In this document: piece after piece, positions 6,535-15,828 of the stretch
Numbering within the stretch: the first letter of the stretch is position 1
Layout: each line of letters begins with the position of its first letter
DNA from: Chitinophagaceae bacterium
Lineage (GTDB): Bacteria; Bacteroidota; Bacteroidia; Chitinophagales; Chitinophagaceae
Length of the DNA stretch: 64,000 nt
NCBI GenBank assembly: GCA_016720775.1
Contig: JADKJX010000003.1
Location: 124,001 to 188,000, forward strand
Direction of reading: 5' to 3'
Translations under genes and position numbers: made by a program
The notes under the pieces: model-generated
Seen by the model: the letters and a program-made list of their open reading frames with translations, nothing else
Told to the model about the DNA's origin: nothing
Database searches by the model: none

Positions 6535-9500
6535 ATGGCGTTCATTCGCTGCTGCATTATCTCAGCGGTATTTGCCTTTTGTATGCTTAGTACTCAGGCT
6601 CAAACCGTCTCTTATCCACAAGGAGCTTCTCAGTTGCTTAAGTCAACTGCAGAGGATGCTGCTATGCTTTTACAAAAAGCAGTAAGGGGCAGTCAATTCA
6701 TCACACAGACATATAACAGCATACCTTCTTCAGGCATCATCTTCACATACGATCTAACCATCAGCGATAACCAGGCATGTAAAGTGGAAAGCGACGGAAT
6801 CAATTTTATTAAATTTTCTGCCTCGCAGGATAACGGACTTTGTTATGGAATTTACCAGTACCTGCAGAATATGGGATTCCGTTTTTATCAACCAGGATCC
6901 ATCTGGGAGATCATTCCTTCGCTAAACTCAGCCTACAAGAGGATCGACAGCATTTACAGCAACCGTTATAAATACAAAAGCTGGTTCATAAGCGGCGGAC
7001 ACAACCGCTGGGCAATGGATAATAATACGAGCTATGGCTGGGATACTTATTTTGGTGATAACGGACACAACTGGGCATTATACCAGCGGCGGAATGGGAT
7101 GGCAGGTTCTTACCGCTTTGCCGGGCATCGTACCGATATAATGACTGCAAATTATCTTTCCATTCTGCAAAGTAACCTCTGCTATGTTGCCTGTTATGAA
7201 GGTTCAAGACAAGCTTCAACCCGTTCTGTTCCGGATGTAAATAACGAGTCAGCCATGCAGTTATGGTCAAATTCCATCGAACAAAAATATTCGCAATACA
7301 GGAATACGATCATGGGTAATACCAGCCTGTATGCAAATCAATACCGGAACTTCAACTATAATAATGGATTAATTGGTGTGGAAGTGCCCGATGGTTCACA
7401 GTGGGGTAATTCAACCGATAACAGTTCCTGCGGCAGTGCAGGTTATCCAAAGGAAAGCGATCAGAGTTTTCGCCTGGCAGATTTCACCGTACAGAAAATA
7501 AGCAACCTTTATCCCGATAAGCAGTTCCAGGTTTATGCGTACTCAAACCACGCCGATGTGCCGTCTTCATCAGTTACCATTAACAACAAACTGGATGTGC
7601 AGGTAATTCCAACGGCGTTTCAGAGTGAAAGCAGTACCAAAGGATTAATGAACCGCTGGTACAGCCGTTACAACAATGTTTCAGAATATCATTACCTGAA
7701 TATACCGCAATGGGGTGGGGAGACACCTCTGTTTTATTTGCAGGACCTTAAAGAAACACTGAAACGCGTGAAAGAAAAAAAAGGACAGGGAATTGTTTGG
7801 GAAGCATCGCCTGCTAAATTCAGCAGCCTTCCTTTTTTACTGGCTGCAAATAAAAACATGGTGGATGGCACTGCTGTTGATAACAGCCTGCGCAGCTTCT
7901 GCGATGATATGTTTGCCGAAGCCGGCAACAGCATTTATAAATTGCTGCAATGGTGGAGCGATGATAAAACTGTTTCTGTAGGCAGCTTCATGAAGGACAA
8001 TAAATACCGGATCCCGCTGTACCTGCAACTGGTAAATGATGCCGTTCAGCAAACCCGCAATTCATCTCCGGTTGTAAAAGAAAGGATAGGGGAGCTGAAG
8101 GCTTACCTGCATTACATGGTAATGTATTACGACTGGTTCTTTGACCAGCGCACGAACCAGGCCAAGGCAGATAAAGCGGCAAAACTTTGCATCTATCTTG
8201 CCAAAATAAATAAACTGCAGCTTGTAAACAGCTATTACCTGATAACAGATATGGTAAGTAAATATCCGGCTACAGATATTTTTTACCAACAATACAATGT
8301 AACAAATGGCGCTGCTTACCAGAATGGAAACCTGCCATTAATTACTGCTGAAGAAATAGAGAATAATTTTCTGCAGGACTTTTCAAAATACAGCAACCTC
8401 ATCCAACAATATAATTTTGAGGATGCAACCCTGATCTTAAAACAGTTCTCAAAAAATAACCTGAAGCCGCTTCAAAAGATCAATGTGCAGATCGGCTACA
8501 GCAATGGGTATAATTATCCAAACAGGGCCGAGTTCTTTATTGATGCTCCCGCAGCCGGTAACTTCAGTATTGAATACACTCCGCAGTTTGACATGGCGGG
8601 AAAAGGGTATGTCAACTTCACCGTTGAATCTGCCGATAATCCCCTGCAGGTAATTAAAGATTTTTCCATTGATAACAGCAATAGTGGCAAAGCAGGAACA
8701 TTGAACGTAGCCTTACCCGCTGCAGGTAAGTACAAACTGTCGGTGGTTTCTAAATTCAAATCATCGGTAACGCTGGCAATAAATGCCAATGGAAATTATT
8801 TCTATAAGAACGGACCGTTCCTGGGTAATAAAACAGAAAATTACCGCGGCGACCTTTCCAGTCTTCCCGGGTATTTTTATGTACCGGCCGGTGTTAAAAA
8901 AGTTTATTTCTCAATCAATAATTCTTATTCAGGAAGTGGTTATGCCACTGTAGAAAATATCAGCAAAGCCTTTGTTATAAAAGACAACAGTGGATCTACC
9001 TTACTTCCACGTCTTGTAACCCCTGAAGATTCTGCTTTATTTTACCTGGAAGTTCCTGGGAACAGCAACGGCGTTTTCTGGCAGGTATCTAAAATGGAGC
9101 AATACAACCTGTGCTTTGCCAACATCAGCAATGTTCAGTGGTATGCCCAGCCTTATGTACCTTGTTCAGCCGCCAGCTTCACTGTTTCGGTAATTAACCG
9201 GAACGGGAACTGCATCACGCAGTTAACAGCCACATCAAATTCTCTCAAACTGGAATGGGAGGTGGTGGACATGGGCCGTACACTTAAATTCTCAAACCAG
9301 TCGGTAGTGGAATTACCTGATTACAGTTCTCCAAATGCTGTTGTAACCTTATCGAATGGAACAAACTGCAGTGTTACAAAACGTATCGGCGATGACGCAA
9401 ACTATCTGAAGGCCAAACAAGCTTGTGCCAGTGGTGCTGCATTGCCAGCCAAAACATCAAGGCCTGTTGTATACCCAAATCCATCTACAGGGGTTTTTAA

Positions 9501-9684
9501 TTGCCTTCAAAACGGCACAGCGCTGGCAGTGACCGAAATCATTGTCACCAATACACAGGGTGCAAGGATCGGCAGTTTCAAAAACGTAAAGCAGTTTGAT
9601 ATCAGTAATGTTCCGGCAGGGCTTTACATGTACAAAATGCAGGTAAACGGAGAGGAGTTTACGGGCAGGCTGGTGAAGCTGTAA
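6535..9684 (+). CDS. large secreted DUF4838 protein with T9SS type A sorting domain
   Basis: The 1049-residue product has a signal peptide ending in STQAQ (about 1-22). The N-terminal part (about 30-110) resembles the alpha-glucuronidase-like N domain that precedes DUF4838 (GINFIKFSASQ, GICYGIYQYLQNMGFRFYQPGS-like). The middle (about 140-470) matches DUF4838, including the NSSCGSAGYPKESD segment. A less clear beta-rich region follows. The last ~75 residues are a T9SS sorting domain (YPNPSTGVF ... VPAGLYMYKMQVNG ... GRLVKL). The protein should be exported by T9SS to the cell surface. DUF4838 proteins are thought to be glycan-related, but no catalytic residues can be named. It interrupts the DUF6089-uppS gene order. 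Confidence 0.8.
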   Translation: MAFIRCCIISAVFAFCMLSTQAQTVSYPQGASQLLKSTAEDAAMLLQKAVRGSQFITQTYNSIPSSGIIFTYDLTISDNQACKVESDGINFIKFSASQDNGLCYGIYQYLQNMGFRFYQPGSIWEIIPSLNSAYKRIDSIYSNRYKYKSWFISGGHNRWAMDNNTSYGWDTYFGDNGHNWALYQRRNGMAGSYRFAGHRTDIMTANYLSILQSNLCYVACYEGSRQASTRSVPDVNNESAMQLWSNSIEQKYSQYRNTIMGNTSLYANQYRNFNYNNGLIGVEVPDGSQWGNSTDNSSCGSAGYPKESDQSFRLADFTVQKISNLYPDKQFQVYAYSNHADVPSSSVTINNKLDVQVIPTAFQSESSTKGLMNRWYSRYNNVSEYHYLNIPQWGGETPLFYLQDLKETLKRVKEKKGQGIVWEASPAKFSSLPFLLAANKNMVDGTAVDNSLRSFCDDMFAEAGNSIYKLLQWWSDDKTVSVGSFMKDNKYRIPLYLQLVNDAVQQTRNSSPVVKERIGELKAYLHYMVMYYDWFFDQRTNQAKADKAAKLCIYLAKINKLQLVNSYYLITDMVSKYPATDIFYQQYNVTNGAAYQNGNLPLITAEEIENNFLQDFSKYSNLIQQYNFEDATLILKQFSKNNLKPLQKINVQIGYSNGYNYPNRAEFFIDAPAAGNFSIEYTPQFDMAGKGYVNFTVESADNPLQVIKDFSIDNSNSGKAGTLNVALPAAGKYKLSVVSKFKSSVTLAINANGNYFYKNGPFLGNKTENYRGDLSSLPGYFYVPAGVKKVYFSINNSYSGSGYATVENISKAFVIKDNSGSTLLPRLVTPEDSALFYLEVPGNSNGVFWQVSKMEQYNLCFANISNVQWYAQPYVPCSAASFTVSVINRNGNCITQLTATSNSLKLEWEVVDMGRTLKFSNQSVVELPDYSSPNAVVTLSNGTNCSVTKRIGDDANYLKAKQACASGAALPAKTSRPVVYPNPSTGVFNCLQNGTALAVTEIIVTNTQGARIGSFKNVKQFDISNVPAGLYMYKMQVNGEEFTGRLVKL

Positions 9685-9722
9685 GATTTACCCTCAAAAA
9701 GCTTATTACAACTAAAATTTGT

Positions 9723-9730
9723 TACTTTTG
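9723..9730 (+). promoter_or_regulatory. -7 promoter box (TACTTTTG) of uppS
   Basis: A perfect TAnnTTTG match places the transcription start near 9736, directly before the hairpin at 9739-9759 and about 42 nt upstream of uppS. No matching TTTG is seen at -33. Confidence 0.5.
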
Positions 9731-9738
9731 CCCGCCTA

Positions 9739-9764
9739 AGTCACGCTACAAGCGTGACTACTCA
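9739..9764 (+). other. perfect 8-bp hairpin between DUF4838 gene and uppS
   Basis: AGTCACGC (9739-9746) pairs perfectly with GCGTGACT (9752-9759) over a 5-nt loop. A short T-rich stretch follows a few bases later. It may terminate the upstream gene, or, if the -7 box at 9723 is used, form the extreme 5' end of the uppS-bamA transcript. Confidence 0.5.
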
Positions 9765-9777
9765 TTTTTAGCAATTT

Positions 9778-10536
9778 ATGAGCCTCAAAGATAAAATAGA
9801 CATGCAGCGGTTGCCAAGTCATATCGCCATCATTATGGATGGCAATGGAAGATGGGCACGTGAAAAAGGAGAAGACCGTCTTTATGGTCACCTGCATGGG
9901 GTGGAGAGTGTAAGGAATGTAGTGGAAGGCGCTGCTGAGCTGGGCATCAAATACATGACGCTTTATGCATTTAGTACCGAGAACTGGGACAGGCCAGAAT
10001 ATGAAGTGTCGGGGTTGATGGAACTATTGGTGGATACCATCCATAAAGAAGTGCCAACGCTCAATAAGAATAATATCAGGCTGCATGTAATTGGTGATAT
10101 CGCCATGTTGCCCGAAGCTGCAAAAATTGAATTGAAAGAAGCATTGAACGAAACAAGCACGAACACCGGACTTAATCTTATTATGGCCCTTAGTTACAGC
10201 AGTCGTTGGGAAATTGTAAATGCCGTTAAGAAAATTGCTGCTGATGTGAAGGAAGGAAAACTGGATGCCGCAGCCATCAGCCAGGATACCATAAAGCAGT
10301 ACTTAGCTACCTGTAATTTTCCCGACCCGGAACTGATGATACGTACCAGTGGCGAATACCGGATCAGCAATTTCCTGTTATATCAACTGGCCTATTCTGA
10401 ATTGTATTTTACCAATACCCTTTGGCCCGATTTCAGAAAAGAAAACCTGTATGAAGCCATATTGGATTACCAGGGAAGGCAACGGCGTTTTGGAAAAACG
10501 GGCGAACAGATAAAGAACGAGGAAGCGGCTGGTTAG
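9778..10536 (+). CDS. uppS: isoprenyl transferase (undecaprenyl diphosphate synthase)
   Basis: The 252-residue product is a cis-prenyltransferase. It has the first motif HIAIIMDGNGRWA (about 15-27, Asp-21 being the Mg-pyrophosphate ligand), the FSTENW segment (about 66-71), and the C-terminal RTSGEYRISNFLLYQLAYSE and LWPDF motifs. It condenses isopentenyl diphosphate onto farnesyl diphosphate to make the C55 lipid carrier used for peptidoglycan, O-antigen and capsule synthesis. It is the first gene of the uppS-bamA-ompH-ompH-murI cluster, a common arrangement in Bacteroidota. Length and start are normal. Confidence 0.95.
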   Translation: MSLKDKIDMQRLPSHIAIIMDGNGRWAREKGEDRLYGHLHGVESVRNVVEGAAELGIKYMTLYAFSTENWDRPEYEVSGLMELLVDTIHKEVPTLNKNNIRLHVIGDIAMLPEAAKIELKEALNETSTNTGLNLIMALSYSSRWEIVNAVKKIAADVKEGKLDAAAISQDTIKQYLATCNFPDPELMIRTSGEYRISNFLLYQLAYSELYFTNTLWPDFRKENLYEAILDYQGRQRRFGKTGEQIKNEEAAG

Positions 10537-10656
10537 CAAGGCTTTTTGAGGATAAAAAATACCCATTCCTGACGCATTTCAGTGAATGATTTAGGATGAG
10601 GTTAACAAATACTTTTAATTATTGGGCTTAATTTGCCGCACGATAAAAACCAATTG

Positions 10657-13389
10657 ATGCAGAGGATCTACAAAGGATTTTTTTTTATTGCCACCCTGAT
10701 ATTAAGCAGCCAGTTTGTTCAGGCACAAAATGACACCATTCCCGTATCGGTTAACCCGGAACTACAGGCCATTTTCAATTCAAAAACTCCAAAAGAATAT
10801 ACGATTGCCGGTATTACTGTTACCGGAACCAAGGCCTTCGACCCAAACCTGATCATTTCAATTTCCGGCCTCGCCGTAGGCGATAAGGTCCAGATACCGG
10901 GAACCGATGTTTTTGGAAAAGCCATTGCCAAATTGTGGAGGCAAAATCTCATCTCCGACATTGAAATAACTTTTACCAGGCTGGAGGGCAGGGACCTTTA
11001 TATAGAACTTGCCATTACCGAAAGACCAAGGCTTGCAAGCTTTAAGTTTGTAGGAATTAAAAAGGGTGAGAAAGATGACCTGGAACCTAAGGTTGCCCTG
11101 GTAAACGACAGGGTAGTGACAGAGAACATGAAGTTGAGTGCCATTGAAGTCATTCGTAAATTTTATTATGGTAAGGGCTATCGCAATGTCGATATCCAGT
11201 TAAAGGAAGAGCCGGTTACAATCATCAATAATGCCGTTTCGTTAACTTTTTATATCAACAAAGGAAAAAAAGTAAAGGTCAATTCCATCAACTTCACCGG
11301 CAACAACAGTATTCCGGATCAGAAGCTGAAAAAACAAATGAAGGGCACCAAGGAAATGAATCGCTTCACCCTTTTCCCCATCGTGATCAAAAATCCATTT
11401 GGAGATACTGCATCAAAGATCACTTTCAAGGAGTATATGGGCAATATGGATTTCCTTACCATTCTTAAAACAAGGGATTATGTGGATCCTTACCTGCGTA
11501 TAAGGGGCTTCAGCGGTGCTAAGTTCAATGAAACAAAATACGCTGATGATAAAGAGCACGTGCTGGATTATTATAACTCCAGGGGATTCAGGGATGCAGT
11601 GATAGTAAGAGATACTTCCATTGCAGACAGGAACAATAACCTTAACCTGTTTATCAAAGTAGAGGAAGGAAGACAATATTATTTTGGCAATATTGTATGG
11701 CGTGGAAATACAAAATACGGCGACTCTATTCTGAATGTTCTGCTCGGCATCCGCAAGGGAGATATTTATAATCTTGAATTACTGAATAAGCGCCTGGGTA
11801 AACAACTTTCTGCCGAAGGCGCCGACATCGGAAGCCTTTACATGGATGACGGCTATCTTTTCTTCCGGGTAGACCCGGTGGAAACGGCTGTTTACAATGA
11901 CACCATTGATTTTGAGATACGCATGACGGAAGGGCCGCAGGCTACTTACGGAAACATAACCATTTCGGGAAACAAGAAAACGAAGGACTATGTTATACGC
12001 AGGGAATTAAGAACCGTGCCCGGCGAAAAATTTAGCCGATCTGATATCATCCGTACACAAAGGGAACTAGGTCAGCTGGGATTTATTGATCCTGAAAAAA
12101 TAAATCCCAATGTTGTGCCGAATGCCGATAATGGAACGGTGGACATCAACTGGGGCATTGAAGAAAAATCAGGCGACCAGCTGGAATTATCTGCAGGATT
12201 TGGTGGTGGCATCGGCCTCACCGGTACGCTGGGTGTTTCCTTTAATAATTTTTCTATCAAGAATATCACCAAGCGTTCTACCTGGGATCCGCTGCCTTCG
12301 GGCGACGGGCAAAAGTTCTCTGCCCGGATACAGTCTAATGGAAAGGCATTCCGGTCATATAACTTTTCTTTTACCGAACCCTGGCTGGGAGGTAAAAAAC
12401 GTAATTCATTCACCATTGGGTATTCCAATACCAAGTATGCAAATGCATATGATATCTACGGAAGCTATTGTAAATCCTGCGGCGATACATCGTATGTGAA
12501 GACAAACAGTTTTAATATAGCCCTGGGTAAGCAGCTAAAATGGCCTGATGATTATTTCAACCTCATCTATTCGCTGAATGTGCAGCGGTATAAACTTAAG
12601 AACTACAGTTTGTTTGGTAACTCTACCGAACTAAGGAACGTAACTTCTACCAACATCAGTTTAAAAATAGCATTGGTACGTAATTCGGCCGGGCCTAACC
12701 CGATCTTCCCGACAAGCGGATCCAATTTCCTGTTGAGCGGACAGTTTACACTGCCTTATTCATTAATGGGGATCACCTCTGCATCTGACAACAGTTACAA
12801 ACTTCCTGAGTTTCATAAATGGCGTATGAATGCCGAATGGTATGTGCCCATCGGTTTACCAAGAGGCGAAGAAAAGAACAAACAATTCATCTTAAAAGTG
12901 GCTGCCAAATACGGTTTCATCGGCAGGTATAATAAGAACCTGAGTATATCACCATTTGAACGCTTCCAGTTAGGTGATGCAGGACTTAGTAATAATTTCG
13001 CCTTATTGGGATATGATATCATAGCACACAGGGGTTACCCGGTTTATGATAAATCTGATCCACGGGTAAACCCTGATGGAATAACGCCTACGCAGTTCTT
13101 TACTATTTTTAATAAGTACACGGTTGAGCTCCGTTATCCGTTCAGCACAAATGCAAGCAGTACCATTTACGGGCTGGCATTTTTTGAAGCAGCAAACGGC
13201 TGGTATGATTTTAAGGACTACAATCCTTTTAAACTGCGCCGTTCAGCAGGGGTGGGACTTCGTTTCTTCCTGCCTATGTTTGGTTTACTGGGATTTGATT
13301 ATGGTATAGGGTTCGACAGGTATAACCAAACCAGCGGCCTGAAAGGAGCAGCCAAGTTTACGTTCATGTTAGGACAGGAACCTGAGTAA
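10657..13389 (+). CDS. bamA: outer membrane protein assembly factor BamA
   Basis: This ~910-residue protein has a signal peptide (MQRIYKGFFFIATLILSSQF, cut after VQAQ). A POTRA array covers about residues 40-490, with recurring beta-alpha units such as VNSINFTGNNSIPDQKLK and ATYGNITISGNKKTKDYVIRREL. A 16-strand barrel follows, beginning at LELSAGFGGGIGLTGTLGVSF and closing at KFTFMLGQEPE. BamA folds and inserts outer-membrane proteins. A TTG at 10633 is also in frame. I prefer the ATG at 10657 because it gives a standard signal peptide and because a near-consensus -7 box (TTAATTTG) overlaps the upstream TTG. The terminal residue is not the usual Phe. Confidence 0.93.
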   Translation: MQRIYKGFFFIATLILSSQFVQAQNDTIPVSVNPELQAIFNSKTPKEYTIAGITVTGTKAFDPNLIISISGLAVGDKVQIPGTDVFGKAIAKLWRQNLISDIEITFTRLEGRDLYIELAITERPRLASFKFVGIKKGEKDDLEPKVALVNDRVVTENMKLSAIEVIRKFYYGKGYRNVDIQLKEEPVTIINNAVSLTFYINKGKKVKVNSINFTGNNSIPDQKLKKQMKGTKEMNRFTLFPIVIKNPFGDTASKITFKEYMGNMDFLTILKTRDYVDPYLRIRGFSGAKFNETKYADDKEHVLDYYNSRGFRDAVIVRDTSIADRNNNLNLFIKVEEGRQYYFGNIVWRGNTKYGDSILNVLLGIRKGDIYNLELLNKRLGKQLSAEGADIGSLYMDDGYLFFRVDPVETAVYNDTIDFEIRMTEGPQATYGNITISGNKKTKDYVIRRELRTVPGEKFSRSDIIRTQRELGQLGFIDPEKINPNVVPNADNGTVDINWGIEEKSGDQLELSAGFGGGIGLTGTLGVSFNNFSIKNITKRSTWDPLPSGDGQKFSARIQSNGKAFRSYNFSFTEPWLGGKKRNSFTIGYSNTKYANAYDIYGSYCKSCGDTSYVKTNSFNIALGKQLKWPDDYFNLIYSLNVQRYKLKNYSLFGNSTELRNVTSTNISLKIALVRNSAGPNPIFPTSGSNFLLSGQFTLPYSLMGITSASDNSYKLPEFHKWRMNAEWYVPIGLPRGEEKNKQFILKVAAKYGFIGRYNKNLSISPFERFQLGDAGLSNNFALLGYDIIAHRGYPVYDKSDPRVNPDGITPTQFFTIFNKYTVELRYPFSTNASSTIYGLAFFEAANGWYDFKDYNPFKLRRSAGVGLRFFLPMFGLLGFDYGIGFDRYNQTSGLKGAAKFTFMLGQEPE

Positions 13390-13411
13390 TTGTCAATTAA
13401 AAAGAATAACA

Positions 13412-13924
13412 ATGAAAAAGATCTTATTCATCGCCTGCTGTATGATGGTTACAGCATTTACTGCATCGGCACAGCGCTATGCAGTTATTGACTCAAAATA
13501 TATCTTAGACAAACTGCCGGAATATAAAGAAGCCCAGAAAATGCTGGACCAGTTCAGCGAAGACTGGCAGAAAGAAATAGATCAGAAACAGGCCCTGGTG
13601 GACAAGATGTTCAAGGACTACGATGCTGAGCAGGTAATGTTAAGTGATGTATTGAAAAAGAAAAGAGAAGATGAACTGTATAATAAAGAAAAGGAATTAC
13701 GGGACCTGCAGAAAAAAAGGTTTGGCTTTGAAGGCGACCTGTTTAAAAAAAGACAGGAACTTATAAAGCCTATCCAGGACAGGGTTTACAATGCTGTTCA
13801 GAAACTGGCAGTGGAAAAACAATATGACTTTATACTGGATAAAAGTGAAGGAATTACCGTTATCTTTGCCGACCCTAAACTGGACAGAAGTGAGGATGTG
13901 CTGAGGAACCTGGGTGTTAAATAA
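13412..13924 (+). CDS. OmpH/Skp family periplasmic chaperone (first copy)
   Basis: The 170-residue product has a signal peptide (MKKILFIACCMMVTAFTASA, cut before QRYAVID). A helical, highly charged coiled-coil body (about 45-130) and a C-terminal beta-strand segment (YDFILDKSEGITVIFADP) follow, the layout of Skp/OmpH. These trimeric chaperones carry unfolded outer-membrane proteins through the periplasm to BamA. It starts 22 nt after bamA and is surely co-transcribed with it. It is about 31 percent shorter in coiled coil than some Skp proteins, but normal for the Bacteroidota paralogues. Confidence 0.9.
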   Translation: MKKILFIACCMMVTAFTASAQRYAVIDSKYILDKLPEYKEAQKMLDQFSEDWQKEIDQKQALVDKMFKDYDAEQVMLSDVLKKKREDELYNKEKELRDLQKKRFGFEGDLFKKRQELIKPIQDRVYNAVQKLAVEKQYDFILDKSEGITVIFADPKLDRSEDVLRNLGVK

Positions 13925-14003
13925 TAACCAAATAGCCGCAACAAAGCAGCTATTGCCGCAAAAAAACAAACTATAAAACAAACCAATAAATAGTAAATCA
14001 AAA

Positions 14004-14552
14004 ATGAAAAAGTTAATCGTAGGAGCTGTGATGGCGTTAGGAATTTTTAGTGCCTCAGCACAAACCAAGATCGGCTATATTAACACCGATGTATTGATCA
14101 GTTTAATGCCCGAAGCAGCTAAGGTTGATTCTCAGTTAAGGGAATACCAACAGTCTCTCCAGTTACAGGGCCAAACCCTGCAGATAGAAGCAGATAAAAA
14201 AAGGGATGACTATTTTAAAGACTCTGCCACACTTTCTGCAAGTATGAAAGAGATCAGAAGAGATGAACTGGTTAAATTATATGCCCGCTTGCAAAGCTAT
14301 GATGAAGAAGCTCAGCAAAAAGCAAGTCAGTATGCACAGAGCAAGATCGGACCTGTTCGTGAAAAAGCGCTTGAAGCTATTAAAACCGTTGCCAAGGAAA
14401 AAGGATATTCCTACGTACTGGATGAATCGACCAACGCTATCCTGGTAGCACCTCCCGGTGACGACCTGTTGAATGCGGTAAAAGCAAAGCTTGGTATTAA
14501 AGACCCTGCGGCGGCTGCCCCGGCAACAAAACCTGCTGGTTCTAAAAATTAA
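14004..14552 (+). CDS. OmpH/Skp family periplasmic chaperone (second copy)
   Basis: The 182-residue product begins with a signal peptide (MKKLIVGAVMALGIFSASA) followed by QTKIGYINTDVLISLMPE, the conserved opening of OmpH proteins. The central coiled coil (about 40-130) and the C-terminal EKGYSYVLDESTNAILVAPPGDDL strand region complete the family layout. A short Ala/Pro/Lys-rich tail follows (about 166-182). It is a paralogue of the preceding gene, and two copies in tandem after bamA is the usual state in Bacteroidota. A strong terminator follows. Confidence 0.9.
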   Translation: MKKLIVGAVMALGIFSASAQTKIGYINTDVLISLMPEAAKVDSQLREYQQSLQLQGQTLQIEADKKRDDYFKDSATLSASMKEIRRDELVKLYARLQSYDEEAQQKASQYAQSKIGPVREKALEAIKTVAKEKGYSYVLDESTNAILVAPPGDDLLNAVKAKLGIKDPAAAAPATKPAGSKN

Positions 14553-14570
14553 TCTTTCTTAAAAAGAATA

Positions 14571-14607
14571 AAAGCCTCCTGATACATCAGGGGGCTTTGT
14601 TATTTTT
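14571..14607 (+). terminator. intrinsic terminator after the ompH pair
   Basis: A 12-bp stem (14571-14582 with 14587-14598, one G-U pair) with a 4-nt loop is followed by GTTATTTTT. Its tail contains the TATTTTTG -7 box that seems to serve murI. Confidence 0.85.
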
Positions 14608-14608
14608 G
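14601..14608 (+). promoter_or_regulatory. -7 box (TATTTTTG) of murI in terminator tail
   Basis: A perfect TAnnTTTG match lies in the U-tract of the preceding terminator, ending only 4 nt before the murI ATG at 14613. If used, murI would be translated from a leaderless or nearly leaderless mRNA. Confidence 0.4.
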
Positions 14609-14612
14609 ATAT

Positions 14613-15434
14613 ATGAAGCAACAGCCTATCGGCGTATTTGACAGTGGTTATGGAGGACTGACGGTACTTAAGGAAATAACCGCCAGGCTTCCGCAATACG
14701 ACTATATATACCTGGGCGATAATGCCCGTTCGCCTTATGGCACCCGCAGCTTTGAAACAGTGTATGAATACAGCCTGGAATGTGTGAAATGGTTATTTGA
14801 ACAGGGATGCAGCTTAGTGGTGCTTGCCTGTAACACTGCTTCAGCAAAGGCGCTGCGAACCATCCAGCAGAATGATCTTCCAAAAATGGATGCCGGCAAA
14901 AGAGTATTGGGGGTTATACGCCCCACTACCGAGATCATTGGCCAGTTCAGTAAAACCGGTAATGTAGGTATACTGGCCACTAATGGTACCGTCATCTCAA
15001 ATTCTTATCCCATAGAAATTGAAAAATTTTACCCCCAGGTAAAGGTTTACCAGCAGGCCTGCCCGATGTGGGTGCCGCTGGTGGAGAACGATGAATACCA
15101 CAGCCCGGGCGCCGATTATTTTATAAAAAAGAATATTAATGAACTCCTGGACCAATCGGTGCAAATTGATACAATACTGCTGGCCTGTACACATTACCCC
15201 CTTTTAATTGATAAGATCAGGGAGAATACACCGGCGCATGTTACGATCCTTTCTCAGGGAGAAATAGTGGCTACCAGCCTGCAGGATTACCTTGCCCGTC
15301 ACCCGGAAATAGAAACGAAGTGCAGCAAAAACAGCGAAATTTCCTTTCATACTACCGATTCCACGGAGGATTTTGATAACCATGCGGCCATTTTTTACGG
15401 GAAACCGGTAAAATCGACCCATTTGTCTCTTTAA
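14613..15434 (+). CDS. murI: glutamate racemase
   Basis: The 273-residue enzyme carries both catalytic cysteines of the Asp/Glu racemase family: Cys in VVLACNTASA (about residue 73) and Cys in LLACTHYPLL (about residue 191). The N-terminal PIGVFDSGYGGLTV motif is complete, so the ATG start is secure. MurI makes D-glutamate for the peptidoglycan stem peptide in the cytoplasm. The gene closes the uppS-bamA-ompH-ompH-murI cluster but is separated from it by a strong terminator. A possible promoter overlaps that terminator. Confidence 0.95.
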   Translation: MKQQPIGVFDSGYGGLTVLKEITARLPQYDYIYLGDNARSPYGTRSFETVYEYSLECVKWLFEQGCSLVVLACNTASAKALRTIQQNDLPKMDAGKRVLGVIRPTTEIIGQFSKTGNVGILATNGTVISNSYPIEIEKFYPQVKVYQQACPMWVPLVENDEYHSPGADYFIKKNINELLDQSVQIDTILLACTHYPLLIDKIRENTPAHVTILSQGEIVATSLQDYLARHPEIETKCSKNSEISFHTTDSTEDFDNHAAIFYGKPVKSTHLSL

Positions 15435-15482
15435 ACAGCAAAAAAACTTCAAATTCCTATTCCCTCGTACCCGTTTTACCCT

Positions 15483-15490
15483 TACCTTTG
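15483..15490 (+). promoter_or_regulatory. -7 promoter box (TACCTTTG) of rpmH
   Basis: A perfect TAnnTTTG match predicts a transcript start near 15496 and an ~84-nt leader before rpmH. Confidence 0.5.
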
Positions 15491-15508
15491 CCGTCCTTTC
15501 ACAAACAG

Positions 15509-15524
15509 CAGGGATGGTGCCCTG
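15509..15524 (+). other. 5-bp hairpin in the rpmH leader
   Basis: CAGGG (15509-15513) pairs with CCCTG (15520-15524) over a 6-nt loop near the 5' end of the predicted rpmH leader. Ribosomal-protein leaders are often structured, but no known family is recognised. Confidence 0.3.
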
Positions 15525-15579
15525 GTGAGTGTAACAAACAGATTCGGAAATTAATTTGTAAAAGGAAAAACGTAAAACA

Positions 15580-15747
15580 ATGCCAGGTAAAAAAAGAACC
15601 TATCAACCGCACAAACGCCGCAGAAAATCAGTACATGGTTTTCGCCAGCGTATGCAAACCGCTAATGGCCGTAAGGTATTGGCAAGCCGAAGAAGAAAAG
15701 GACGTCATAAACTGACTGTTTCCAGCGAACACGGCGATAAAAAATAA
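15580..15747 (+). CDS. rpmH: 50S ribosomal protein bL34
   Basis: This 55-residue, very basic protein begins MPGKKRTYQPHKRRRKSVHG and continues FRQRMQTANGRKVLASRRRKGRHKLTV, the unmistakable bL34 sequence. It runs past the usual ~46-52 residues with a short tail ending in HGDKK. A longer overlapping frame over the same bases (15488-15715) is spurious. The gene is followed by an intrinsic terminator and then rnpA, the conserved rpmH-rnpA-yidD order of bacteria. The short length explains why simple ORF searches with a 60-residue cutoff miss it. Confidence 0.96.
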   Translation: MPGKKRTYQPHKRRRKSVHGFRQRMQTANGRKVLASRRRKGRHKLTVSSEHGDKK

Positions 15748-15789
15748 GATCGCCTGATTCCCCCACGGGGAACCCGGTTAAAATAATTC

Positions 15790-15822
15790 AGTCCTGCTTA
15801 CCAGCAGGACTTTTTTAATTTT
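15790..15822 (+). terminator. intrinsic terminator between rpmH and rnpA
   Basis: A perfect 9-bp stem (AGTCCTGCT with AGCAGGACT, 15790-15798 and 15803-15811) with a 4-nt loop is followed by TTTTTAATTTT. It would separate rpmH from rnpA, which in most bacteria are read through. Confidence 0.85.
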
Positions 15823-15823
15823 G
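15816..15823 (+). promoter_or_regulatory. -7 box (TAATTTTG) of rnpA in terminator tail
   Basis: A perfect TAnnTTTG match is embedded in the U-tract of the rpmH terminator. The expected transcription start falls on or next to the TTG start codon of rnpA at 15829, which would make the mRNA leaderless. Confidence 0.4.
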
Positions 15824-15828
15824 AGTAA

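Noticed and set aside
10633..10656. TTG start for bamA
   Set aside because: A near-consensus -7 box overlaps it, and the ATG at 10657 gives a normal signal peptide.
15488..15715. 75-residue ORF over the rpmH region
   Set aside because: It is the wrong frame; the bL34 protein is encoded at 15580-15747.
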